Source: Pantoea sp. GD03673 (GTDB taxonomy: Bacteria > Pseudomonadota > Gammaproteobacteria > Enterobacterales > Enterobacteriaceae). Taken from it: a DNA stretch of 64,000 nucleotides. Location of the stretch: positions 310,001-374,000 of the forward strand of contig NZ_JAOCKJ010000001.1 in NCBI RefSeq assembly GCF_029844725.1, in the 5' to 3' direction. The notes beneath the pieces were generated by a model. That model saw only the letters and a program-made list of their open reading frames with translations, had not been told where the DNA came from and made no database searches. Below are positions 28,967 through 36,429 of the stretch, piece after piece (position 1 is the stretch's first letter; every line of letters starts with the position of its first letter). A program made the position numbers and the translations under genes.

Positions 28967-30358
28967 TTGGAGAAAAAATTAGGTCTCGGTGCGCTGACGG
29001 CGCTGGTACTCAGCTCAATGCTGGGCGCAGGGGTGTTCAGTTTGCCGCAAAACATGGCCGCAGTAGCCGGTCCGGCGGCGCTGCTGCTGGGGTGGCTGAT
29101 TACCGGTGTCGGCATCATTTTTCTGTCGCTGGCGATGTTGCTGTTGACCCGCTTTAAACCCGAACTGGACGGCGGCATCTTTACCTACGCGCGCGCCGGA
29201 TTTGGCGAACTGATGGGCTTCTGTTCAGCCTGGGGCTACTGGCTGTGCGCCGTTATCGCCAATGTCTCCTATCTGGTCATTGTCTTCTCCGCCCTGAGCT
29301 TCTTCACCGATACGCCCGATCGGATAATTTTCGGGGATGGCAACACCTGGCAGGCGATGCTGGGTGCGTCTGTGCTGTTGTGGCTGGTTCACTGGCTGGT
29401 GCTGCGCGGCGTGCAGACCGCGGCCAGCATCAATCTGATGGCAACGATGGGCAAGCTGGTGCCGCTGCTGCTGTTTATTGTGCTGGCGGTGATGGCGTTC
29501 AACTATGATCGCTTTCGCTTCGATTTTTCCGGCGTCACGCTGGGAAAACCACTCTGGGAGCAAATCAAACAAACGATGCTGATTACCCTGTGGGTCTTTA
29601 TCGGGGTTGAAGGTGCCGTGGTGGTCTCTGCGCGCGCACGCCAGAAAAAAGATGTGGGCCGTGCAACCCTGTTCGCCGTGCTGGCTGCGCTACTGGTTTA
29701 TCTGCTGGTAACGCTGCTGTCGCTGGGCGTAGTGCCCCGCGCTGAGCTGGCAGAGATGCGTAACCCGTCAATGGCCGGATTGATGACCCGCCTGATGGGC
29801 AACTGGGGCGATGCCGTTATTGCGGCAGGCCTGATTATCTCTGTGTGCGGTGCCTACCTGAGCTGGACGATCATGGCTGCGGAAGTGCCGCTGATTGCCG
29901 CGCAACAGGGCGCCTTTCCACGCAGTATCGCCCGGCAAAACCGCCATAACGCCCCGGCTGCCTCGCTGTGGCTGACCAACGGCAGCATTCAGTTATGCCT
30001 GATCCTGATTGCCCTGACCGGGGCTGACTACAACAACCTGCTGACCATCGCCTCTGAAATGATCCTGGTGCCCTATCTGCTGGTGGGGTTATACCTGATT
30101 AAAGTCGTGCGCGGACAGCGTAAGCCGCTGGCGATGGCGACTGGCCTCGGTGCCAGTCTGTATGGCATCTGGTTATTGTACGCCTCGGGCCCCTTACACC
30201 TGATGATGTCAGTGGTGCTCTACACGCCGGGCCTGCTGCTGTTTCTGTTTGCACGACGCGGCGGCCGCGCAGATGTTGCGCTGACTTCGCTGGAGCGGAT
30301 TGCGATGGGATTGCTGATTGCCGCCACGCTGCCCGCGGTGTGGCAGCTGACAGCGTAG
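28967..30358 (+). CDS. arcD: ArcD/YdgI-like amino-acid antiporter (APC family)
   Basis: Inner-membrane transporter of 463 residues with about 12-13 helices, of the basic amino acid/polyamine antiporter type. The N-terminus LGALTALVLSSMLGAGVFSL carries the substrate-binding GAGVF motif, and WVFIGVEGAVVVSARARQKK is the family motif before helix 7. It corresponds to E. coli YdgI, which is annotated as a putative arginine:ornithine antiporter and also follows ydgH. The start is an unusual TTG (28967-28969) preceded by GGGAAGG with 5 bases spacing; no ATG lies near. No arginine deiminase genes are next to it, so substrate is tentative. Confidence 0.85.
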   Translation: MEKKLGLGALTALVLSSMLGAGVFSLPQNMAAVAGPAALLLGWLITGVGIIFLSLAMLLLTRFKPELDGGIFTYARAGFGELMGFCSAWGYWLCAVIANVSYLVIVFSALSFFTDTPDRIIFGDGNTWQAMLGASVLLWLVHWLVLRGVQTAASINLMATMGKLVPLLLFIVLAVMAFNYDRFRFDFSGVTLGKPLWEQIKQTMLITLWVFIGVEGAVVVSARARQKKDVGRATLFAVLAALLVYLLVTLLSLGVVPRAELAEMRNPSMAGLMTRLMGNWGDAVIAAGLIISVCGAYLSWTIMAAEVPLIAAQQGAFPRSIARQNRHNAPAASLWLTNGSIQLCLILIALTGADYNNLLTIASEMILVPYLLVGLYLIKVVRGQRKPLAMATGLGASLYGIWLLYASGPLHLMMSVVLYTPGLLLFLFARRGGRADVALTSLERIAMGLLIAATLPAVWQLTA

Positions 30359-30379
30359 CGCTTTTTCCGGCCTGATTCA

Positions 30380-30434
30380 GGCAGTGCGAAACAGCCTGGC
30401 GTACACCTGATACGTAAGGATCGTGAGCACTGCC
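30380..30434. repeat. Inverted repeat in a convergent gap
   Basis: Arms GGCAGTGC (30380-30387) and GCACTGCC (30427-30434) are perfectly complementary around 39 bases. Pairing can extend imperfectly outwards. It lies between the antiporter gene and the convergent hypothetical gene and may stop transcription from both sides. No clear homology to the repeat copies at 3732 and 7646 was seen. Confidence 0.45.
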
Positions 30435-30477
30435 CGGGTTCAGTCTGCCGAATAAAAAACCCGATGGGGAGTGGCGC

Positions 30478-30891
30478 TTAGTGTGACTGTACCGGAAGGG
30501 AGACACACAGCAGGTCATCCTGCTGTGCGAGATTCAGCGGCTTCGCATATTCATAGTGGATGGCGTCCAGCTGCTCCAGCGAAAGCGGATAAGGGAGCTG
30601 GATATCGAAGCGACTAATCTGCTGCTGTTCTGCGAGCGTAATCAGGCGAGCGATGTTAATTTCGTCGCTGACCTGGGTCGAAATGATTTGTAATGCTAAT
30701 TCTTTTAACGGGTCGTCACTGCCCTGTAAGCGGTGTGCCGATTTACGTGTCACCATGCCAAATATCGGCATCACACCATAAATAGCATCGACGAAGCTCC
30801 AGCGCTTTTTGCAGGAAGCGGAAAGAAAGTCACTGTAATTGAAGCAGATGCGGTCGGGGTATATGGCTGATGCCAGCTCTTTATCAGACAC
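30478..30891 (-). CDS. Hypothetical protein, 137 aa, divergent from rstA
   Basis: I do not recognise this protein. The best start is GTG at 30889-30891, preceded by AGGAG 7 bases upstream, giving MSDKELASAIYPDRICFNYS. An ATG five codons earlier has no good binding site. It appears soluble; a short hydrophobic patch FVDAIYGVMPIFGMV (residues 33-47) is too brief for a sure membrane helix. The second half (LKELALQIISTQVSDEINIA, then ISRFDIQLPYPLSLEQLDAI) looks helical. E. coli has folM and ydgC at this site instead. Divergence from rstA suggests it may share the control region, but this is inference. Confidence 0.65.
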   Translation of the reverse strand: MSDKELASAIYPDRICFNYSDFLSASCKKRWSFVDAIYGVMPIFGMVTRKSAHRLQGSDDPLKELALQIISTQVSDEINIARLITLAEQQQISRFDIQLPYPLSLEQLDAIHYEYAKPLNLAQQDDLLCVSLPVQSH

Positions 30892-31069
30892 ACTAACGCT
30901 CCTCATGGTAATCATCAATATCCCAAACCTGGCGCAAAAAGGCCGCGCTAATGATTGCACATTTTGCCGGTTATATACCAGCAAGCCACGGATATTTCGT
31001 GCGGTAACGTAGAGCTCAGGACCAGGAAAAGATATGCTTTCACCCATCCCTGTTTCTGCCTTGTGAACT

Positions 31070-31795
31070 ATGAACAAAATTGTTTATGTAGAAGATGAAC
31101 CCGAAGTGGGTTCACTGATTGCGGCCTATCTGGGCCGTCACGATATTGAGGTGATTGTTGAAACACGTGGCGACCGTGCTGAAGCGGTAATCGCTGAACA
31201 GCAGCCCGACCTGGTGATGCTGGATATCATGTTGCCGGGCAAAGATGGCATGACCATCTGTCGCGACCTGCGGGCCAACTGGCAGGGACCGATTGTGCTG
31301 CTCACCTCACTGGACAGCGATATGAACCATATTCTGGCCCTGGAGATGGGGGCACAGGATTACATCCTGAAAACCACACCACCGGCCGTACTGCTGGCCC
31401 GCCTGCGTCTGCATCTGCGTCAGTCCCAGCATGGGCAGCCGGAAGATACGCCCACCGCACCGGCTGCAAACCGTATGCTGCGTTTTGGCTCGCTGACCAT
31501 TGATGCCCTGAATCGCCAGGTGACGCTGTTTGATGAGCAGATCGCCCTCTCCACCGCAGATTTCGATCTGCTGTGGGTCCTCGCCAGTCATGCGGGTCAG
31601 ACGCTTAACCGGGATGCGCTGCTGAAAACCTTGCGTGGCGTCAGTTACGACGGGCTGGATCGCAGCATTGACGTCGCCATCTCACGTCTGCGCAAAAAGC
31701 TCCACGACAGCGCCACCGAGCCCTTCCGCATTAAAACTATCCGTAACAAAGGCTATCTGTTTGCGCCCCAGGCCTGGGACACCCGCGACCTATGA
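31070..31795 (+). CDS. rstA: RstA response regulator (OmpR family)
   Basis: Two-component response regulator of 241 residues (E. coli 239). The receiver domain (1-115) has the phosphoacceptor D52 in VMLDIMLPGKDG, acidic pocket ED at 8-9 and K102 in YILKTTPP. The C-terminal OmpR-type winged helix (about 140-240) contains SYDGLDRSIDVAISRLRKKL. Together with RstB it acts downstream of PhoPQ and responds to acid and low Mg2+ in E. coli, controlling asr among others. The stop overlaps rstB as ATGA. A good RstA box lies upstream of asr in this same window. Confidence 0.96.
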   Translation: MNKIVYVEDEPEVGSLIAAYLGRHDIEVIVETRGDRAEAVIAEQQPDLVMLDIMLPGKDGMTICRDLRANWQGPIVLLTSLDSDMNHILALEMGAQDYILKTTPPAVLLARLRLHLRQSQHGQPEDTPTAPAANRMLRFGSLTIDALNRQVTLFDEQIALSTADFDLLWVLASHAGQTLNRDALLKTLRGVSYDGLDRSIDVAISRLRKKLHDSATEPFRIKTIRNKGYLFAPQAWDTRDL

Positions 31796-33093
31796 GAAAG
31801 CTCTTTATTCAGTTCTATCTGCTGCTGTTTGTCTGCTTTCTGGTAATGGCGCTGCTGGTGGGGCTGGTCTACAAGTTCACCGCTGAGCGTGCGGGCAGAC
31901 AGTCAATGAATGACCTGATGGCCAGCTCGCTCTACCTGATCCGCAGTGAACTGCGAGAGATCCCGCCGCGCGACTGGAACAAAACCATTAAGAGCCTCGA
32001 TCTTGGCCTGTCGTTCGACCTGCACATTGAGCCGATGAACAAATATCAGCTTGATGAAGCCAACATGCGCCGGTTACGCGCCGGGGAGATCGTGGCGCTG
32101 GACGATCAATACACCTTTCTGCAGCATATTCCGCGCAGCCACTATGTCTTGTCGGTAGGGCCGATTCCGTATCTCTTCTATCTGCATCAGATGCGACTGC
32201 TGGATATTGCGCTGCTGGTGTTTATTGGCATGTCGCTGGCGCTGCCGGTATTTATCTGGCTCCGCCCTCACTGGCAGGAGATGCAGCGACTGGAAAAAGC
32301 GGCGCAGCGTTTTGGCCGGGGCGAGCTGGATGTGCGCACCCATTTTGACAGCACCTCCAGCCTGTTCCGGCTTGGCATCGCCTTTAACCAGATGGCCGAG
32401 AACATCAATACGCTGGTCGTCAGCAAGAAACAGCTGATTGACGGCATTGCGCATGAGCTGCGTACACCGCTGGTGCGCCTGCGATACCGGCTGGAGATGA
32501 GTGACAACCTCACCGATGGCGAACGGGTAGCGCTGAATCGTGATATCGGTCAGCTTGAAAGCCTGATTGAGGAACTGCTGACCTATGCGCGCCTTGACCG
32601 CCCGCGCGTTGATCTCAACCTGAAATCGCTGGATCTTGCCAGCTGGCTTCGCGAGCGGCTTGACGATTTCCGCACCATTAATCCCGACGTGCGGCTTGAT
32701 CTTGACCTGCCGCAGCGTGAAAACATCGGCGTTTCTGACACCCGGCTGATGGAGCGGGTGCTGGATAACCTGGTGAATAACGCGCTGCGTTATGCGCAGC
32801 AGCGCCTCCGCGTCAGTCTGTGGTTCGACGGTCCGGTTGGGTGTCTGCAGGTGGAGGATGACGGTCCTGGCATTCCACCCGAGGAACGTGAACGGGTTTT
32901 TGAACCCTTTGTCCGGCTTGACCCCAGCCGCGATCGCGCCACAGGGGGCTGTGGACTCGGCCTGGCGATTGTTCACTCCATTGCGCAGGCACTGAGCGGC
33001 AATGTGACCATTGAGTCCAGTCCGCTGGGCGGTGCCAGCGTTCGCTTTTGCTGGCCGGTTGATCTAACCTTGCGGGAAATTCCGCTGCGTTAA
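31792..33093 (+). CDS. rstB: RstB sensor histidine kinase
   Basis: Membrane-bound histidine kinase of 433 residues. Helix 1 is at about 5-27 and helix 2 at 135-157, bracketing a periplasmic sensor of about 105 residues. The HAMP domain (about 158-210) is followed by the H-box IDGIAHELRTPLVRLR with H221, N-box near VLDNLVNNALRYAQ, and G-boxes VEDDGPGIPPEER and GCGLGLAIV. It phosphorylates RstA. Translation is coupled to rstA by a 4-base overlap. Start and length fit E. coli RstB (433). Confidence 0.96.
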   Translation: MRKLFIQFYLLLFVCFLVMALLVGLVYKFTAERAGRQSMNDLMASSLYLIRSELREIPPRDWNKTIKSLDLGLSFDLHIEPMNKYQLDEANMRRLRAGEIVALDDQYTFLQHIPRSHYVLSVGPIPYLFYLHQMRLLDIALLVFIGMSLALPVFIWLRPHWQEMQRLEKAAQRFGRGELDVRTHFDSTSSLFRLGIAFNQMAENINTLVVSKKQLIDGIAHELRTPLVRLRYRLEMSDNLTDGERVALNRDIGQLESLIEELLTYARLDRPRVDLNLKSLDLASWLRERLDDFRTINPDVRLDLDLPQRENIGVSDTRLMERVLDNLVNNALRYAQQRLRVSLWFDGPVGCLQVEDDGPGIPPEERERVFEPFVRLDPSRDRATGGCGLGLAIVHSIAQALSGNVTIESSPLGGASVRFCWPVDLTLREIPLR

Positions 33094-33112
33094 AAACCAC
33101 AAGGAGTCTTAC

Positions 33113-34600
33113 GTGACCTCAGCGTATCAGCAACTTACCAAAACCTTCCAGCGCCTTTCCCGTTTCAGCCACGTGACGGCAATCGCGGGCTGTGACATGC
33201 AAACCACTATGCCACCTGGCGGCAGCCAGGCGCGGGGTGAAGCGCTGGCCGAGATGAGCGTGTTGCAGCACCAGATCCTGACCGCCCCGCAGGTGGGTGA
33301 GTGGCTCAAGGCTGCTGAACAGCAGTCACTGAACGATGTCGAGCGGGCCAATCTCAACGAGATGCAGCGTGCTTACCAGCAGGCCACCCTGCTGCCTGAT
33401 GATTTTGTTGAAGCCAAATCCATCGCCGGTTCGGTATGTGAACATGCGTGGCGCAGCCAGCGTCCCGCTAACGACTGGCAGGGCTTTGCCGCCAACCTCA
33501 AAGAGGTGGTGCGCCTTAGCCGCGAAGAGGCTCAGCGTCGCGCCGATGCCAGTGGCTGTTCCCGTTATGATGCCCTGCTGGATCTGTATGAGCCGGGTAT
33601 GACCCGCGCCCGCCTGGATGAAACCTTTGGCGAACTGAAAACCTGGCTGCCCGATCTCCTGCAGCAGGTCGTGGAGAAACAGGCACATCAACCGGTCATC
33701 ACGCCGCAGGGGCCGTTTGCCCTGACTGCACAGCGACAGCTCGGCCTGAACATCATGGAGACCCTGGGCTTCGACTTTAATCATGGCCGGCTGGACATCA
33801 GTGCGCATCCCTTCTGCGGCGGCGTGCCGGAAGATGTGCGCATCACAACCCGCTACAACGAGAATGAGTTTCTCAGTGCCATGATGGGCGTTATTCACGA
33901 AACCGGTCATGCCCGCTATGAGCAAAACCTGCCGCAGCAGTGGCGCGGTCAGCCGGTGGCGCTGGCGCGTTCCACGGCTATCCACGAATCTCAAAGCCTG
34001 TTTATGGAGATGCAGCTTGGTCGCAGTCGCGAATTCCTGCAGCGTATTCTGCCGCAGGTCATCGCCGCCTTTGGAAATCAGCCCGCCCTGCAGGCGGACA
34101 ATTTCGTGCGCCTGACGCAGCAGGTAAAACCCGGCCTGATCCGGGTTGATGCCGATGAGCTCAGCTACCCGGCACATGTCATTCTGCGCTACGAAATCGA
34201 GCAGGCGCTGATCGAAGGTGAAATTGAGGTTGAGGATATCCCCACGCTGTGGGATGAGAAAATGATGCAGTCGCTGGGTCTGGATACACGTGGTAATTAC
34301 CGCGATGGCTGTATGCAGGATATCCACTGGACCGATGGCGCATTCGGCTACTTCCCGACCTATACGCTGGGCGCAATGTACGCCGCGCAGCTGTTCCGGT
34401 CAGTGCAGAAGGCCATTCCTCAGCTCAGCGAGCTGATTCAGCACGGTGAACTACAGCCGGTGTTTGACTGGCTGCAACAGAATATCTGGCAGCACGGCAG
34501 CCGTTTCTCTACTGATTCGTTGCTGATCAACGCGACCGGCGAAGCGCTGAATCCGGCGTTCTTCCGCCAGCATCTTGAACAACGCTACCTGAATAGCTAG
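33113..34600 (+). CDS. Carboxypeptidase M32 (thermostable carboxypeptidase 1 family)
   Basis: Cytoplasmic metallocarboxypeptidase of 495 residues. The HExxH zinc site is seen as IHETGHARYEQNLP near residue 263, with the third ligand expected in HESQSLFMEMQLGRS. Other M32 marks are the N-terminal AIAGCDMQTTMPPGG, DVRITTRYNENEF and GALNPAF-like FRQHLEQRY at the C-terminus. It starts with GTG preceded by AAGGAG (7-8 bases). It lies 19 bases after rstB and may be part of that transcript, but it ends with its own terminator before asr. This gene is not at this place in E. coli K-12 as I recall. Confidence 0.92.
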   Translation: MTSAYQQLTKTFQRLSRFSHVTAIAGCDMQTTMPPGGSQARGEALAEMSVLQHQILTAPQVGEWLKAAEQQSLNDVERANLNEMQRAYQQATLLPDDFVEAKSIAGSVCEHAWRSQRPANDWQGFAANLKEVVRLSREEAQRRADASGCSRYDALLDLYEPGMTRARLDETFGELKTWLPDLLQQVVEKQAHQPVITPQGPFALTAQRQLGLNIMETLGFDFNHGRLDISAHPFCGGVPEDVRITTRYNENEFLSAMMGVIHETGHARYEQNLPQQWRGQPVALARSTAIHESQSLFMEMQLGRSREFLQRILPQVIAAFGNQPALQADNFVRLTQQVKPGLIRVDADELSYPAHVILRYEIEQALIEGEIEVEDIPTLWDEKMMQSLGLDTRGNYRDGCMQDIHWTDGAFGYFPTYTLGAMYAAQLFRSVQKAIPQLSELIQHGELQPVFDWLQQNIWQHGSRFSTDSLLINATGEALNPAFFRQHLEQRYLNS

Positions 34601-34606
34601 CCGTCC

Positions 34607-34626
34607 GGGCGGTCTGCTGACCGCCC
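34607..34626 (+). terminator. Terminator after M32 carboxypeptidase
   Basis: Perfect 8-bp stem GGGCGGTC / GACCGCCC, loop TGCT, followed by TTT and a C-rich stretch. It lies 6 bases after the stop and separates rstAB-M32 from asr. Confidence 0.75.
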
Positions 34627-34639
34627 TTTCCCGCCTTTG

Positions 34640-34653
34640 TACAATCGGTTACA
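34640..34653 (+). promoter_or_regulatory. RstA box upstream of asr
   Basis: The sequence TACAATCGGTTACA matches the RstA consensus TACATNTNGTTACA at 10 of 12 defined positions. It lies 118 bases before the asr ATG and about 43 bases upstream of a TATAGT (34696-34701) that could be the -10. This is where an activator would sit above a weak -35. The regulator gene is in the same window. Confidence 0.7.
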
Positions 34654-34757
34654 CGCCGATACCAAACACCCACGGACACCGTTTATTGATTTCCCTATAG
34701 TCTCTTCACCGGCCCCGCAGTGGGCTACACATGAAAAAAGAGTCCGAGGGATTTGCA

Positions 34758-35285
34758 ATGAAAAAATTATTTGCACTGGTTGTCGCCGCTGCTATGGGTA
34801 TGTCTTCTGTTGCTTTCGCTGCTGATACCACAGCTGCTCCAGCTGCTGCCCCAGCCGCAACAACCACAACGACTACTGCTGCAGCACCGGCTAAAACCGT
34901 TCACAAAACTGCGCACAAGAAACACCATAAAGCGGCTCAGAAAGCCCAGGCTGCTAAGAAACACCACAAAAAAGCGGTGAAAAAAGATGCAGCGCAGAAA
35001 GCGCAGGCTGCTAAAAAAGTTCACCACAAGAAAGCGGTAAAACCTGCTGCACAGAAAGCACAGGCCGCTAAAAAAGTTCACCACAAAAAAGCGACCCAGC
35101 CAGCTGCACAGAAAGCCCAGGCTGCTAAAAAAGTTCACCACAAAAAAGCGACTCAGCCAGCTGCACAGAAAGCCCAGGCTGCTAAAAAAGTTCACCACAA
35201 AAAAGCGGTAAAACCTGCTCAGAAAGCCCAGGCCGCTAAAAAAGTTCACCACAAAAAAGTTGTGAAACCAGCTGCTAAAAACTAA
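34758..35285 (+). CDS. asr: Acid shock protein Asr
   Basis: Periplasmic basic protein induced by acid, 175 residues as a precursor. The signal peptide [20 protein letters not shown] ends at AA near residue 22. A Thr/Ala/Pro-rich segment (to residue 45) precedes a lysine- and histidine-rich region of 19-residue repeats containing [14 protein letters not shown]. The ATG at 34758 gives the normal signal sequence and has GAGGG upstream; the ATG nine codons earlier is rejected. In E. coli asr is activated through RstBA/PhoBR-type signalling. E. coli Asr is shorter (about 102 residues); this one is expanded by extra repeat units. Confidence 0.95.
   Translation: MKKLFALVVAAAMGMSSVAFAADTTAAPAAAPAATTTTTTAAAPAKTVHKTAHKKHHKAAQKAQAAKKHHKKAVKKDAAQKAQAAKKVHHKKAVKPAAQKAQAAKKVHHKKATQPAAQKAQAAKKVHHKKATQPAAQKAQAAKKVHHKKAVKPAQKAQAAKKVHHKKVVKPAAKN
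34938..35276 (+). repeat. Coding tandem repeat in asr, six 57-base units
   Basis: Units begin at 34938, 34995, 35052, 35109, 35166 and 35220. Five are 57 bases and the fifth is 54, each coding for [14 protein letters not shown] plus VKPAA, TQPAA or similar. Units starting at 35052 and 35109 are almost identical in DNA. The first unit is divergent and lacks the valine before HH. Copy number is likely to vary between strains. Confidence 0.92.
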
Positions 35286-35322
35286 GGTCGCCTTCAGCGC
35301 ACGGCCACGAGATATTGACTAA

Positions 35323-35350
35323 AAACACCCGGTTCTGCCGGGTGTTTCTT
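35323..35350 (+). terminator. asr terminator
   Basis: Perfect 10-bp stem AAACACCCGG / CCGGGTGTTT, loop TTCTG, followed by CTTTA, 37 bases after the asr stop. The A-run before and T-run after make it functional in both directions. Confidence 0.85.
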
Positions 35351-35366
35351 TACTGGAGTGGATGAA

Positions 35367-35447
35367 ATGGTGCGTCGCTATCGCTTCGAAATTATTCTGC
35401 TTGTTATGATCCTGTGTGGCATTGTTGCAGCCAGCTTTTTTATTTAG
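35367..35447 (+). CDS. ydgU: YdgU small membrane protein, 26 aa
   Basis: A 27-codon frame starting MVRRYRFEIILLVMILCGIV and ending AASFFI. From memory it matches E. coli YdgU (27 residues, starting MVGRYRFEFI), which also lies between asr and ydgD. One membrane helix spans about residues 8-25, with a positive N-terminus likely in the cytoplasm. GGAG lies 8 bases upstream of the ATG. It is just downstream of the asr terminator, so expression could come from read-through under acid stress. Function is unknown. Confidence 0.75.
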   Translation: MVRRYRFEIILLVMILCGIVAASFFI

Positions 35448-35560
35448 CCGCTGTAGCGTACTGATTAACCAATAAAACTCCCTTTTTTAACGCTCACCGA
35501 CTATAGTTACCGTACTTACGTAATAACAATAACGTTCATTTTCTCGCCATTGAGATTTCT

Positions 35561-36370
35561 ATGCGCCTGGCTACCCTGTTAATGGTTGGACTCTTCAGCT
35601 TTGCCACCACGGTTCATGCCGATGATGACGATGACTCGCCCACTCCTGCTGAAATTAAGATGCTGTTCTTCGGCAAGGATCATCGCCAGGCAATCACCGA
35701 TATTACCGCTGCCCCCTGGGATGCCATTGGTCAGCTGGAAACCGAAAGCGGCAACCTCTGTACTGCCACGCTCATCTCTCCGCATCTGGCGCTGACGGCG
35801 GGACACTGCCTGCTCTCCCCGCCGGGTAATTTCGATAAGCCGGTGGCGCTGCGATTTATGGCCAGTGATAAAGGCTGGCGTTACGAGCTTCATGATATTG
35901 ATGCGCGGGTTGAACCCTCGCTGGCATCAAAATTAAAAGCGGATGGGGAAGGCTGGATCGTGCCGAGCAGTGCAGCACCCTTTGACTACGGCCTCGTGAT
36001 TTTACGCAATCCGCCTTCAGCGATAACGCCAATTCCGTTGTTTGACGGATCACGCAGCGATCTCACTGCCGCGCTGAAGCTGACCGGTCGCAAGGTGACG
36101 CAGGCGGGCTATCCGGCTGATCATCTGGATACGCTCTACTCGCACAGCGATTGCCTGATTACCGGCTGGGCGCAGCGCGCCGTGCTGTCGCATCAGTGTG
36201 ACACCCTGCCGGGTGACAGTGGCTCACCGCTGCTGCTCAAAAGCGATAAAGGCTGGCAGTTAATCGCGGTACAAAGCTCAGCACCGGCAGCGAAAGATCG
36301 CTATCTGGCTGACAACCGCGCCATTTCAGTGACCTCGTTTAAAGATAAGCTGGAATCTCTCGCGCAGTAA
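35561..36370 (+). CDS. ydgD: YdgD, trypsin-like periplasmic serine protease
   Basis: Exported S1-family protease of 269 residues (E. coli YdgD 273). The signal peptide [20 protein letters not shown] ends before an acidic DDDDD run. The catalytic triad is complete: H82 in LTAGHC, D142 in FDYGLVIL and S220 in LPGDSGSP. Cysteines near C67/C83 and C198/C213 could form disulphides. Function and substrate are unknown; the location after asr-ydgU is conserved with E. coli. It ends in a long bidirectional hairpin shared with hrpA. Confidence 0.92.
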   Translation: MRLATLLMVGLFSFATTVHADDDDDSPTPAEIKMLFFGKDHRQAITDITAAPWDAIGQLETESGNLCTATLISPHLALTAGHCLLSPPGNFDKPVALRFMASDKGWRYELHDIDARVEPSLASKLKADGEGWIVPSSAAPFDYGLVILRNPPSAITPIPLFDGSRSDLTAALKLTGRKVTQAGYPADHLDTLYSHSDCLITGWAQRAVLSHQCDTLPGDSGSPLLLKSDKGWQLIAVQSSAPAAKDRYLADNRAISVTSFKDKLESLAQ

Positions 36371-36391
36371 CCCGTCCTTTCAGACCTGACT

Positions 36392-36425
36392 ACCGTGTGC
36401 GCGCCTGTTACGGCGCGCACACGGT
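36392..36425. terminator. Long bidirectional hairpin between ydgD and hrpA
   Basis: Perfect 14-bp inverted repeat ACCGTGTGCGCGCC / GGCGCGCACACGGT with a 6-base loop TGTTAC. It lies in the 59-base gap between convergent genes. No strong T-run follows on either side. Confidence 0.75.
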
Positions 36426-36429
36426 GCGT

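Noticed and set aside
31030..31069. PhoP box upstream of rstA
   Set aside because: TGTTTC and TTGTGA were tested against two (T/G)GTTTA repeats spaced by 5; the match is too poor.
32074..32976. 300-codon minus-strand frame inside rstB
   Set aside because: Antisense shadow of a well-conserved kinase gene with no start signals.
33326..34327. 333-codon minus-strand frame inside the M32 carboxypeptidase gene
   Set aside because: Antisense shadow; the plus strand carries the HETGH zinc site and family motifs.
34767..35252. Open frame on the minus strand across asr (161 codons, Phe/Leu-rich)
   Set aside because: It is the shadow of the Lys/His/Ala repeat codons of asr; the signal peptide, ribosome binding site and known protein are on the plus strand.
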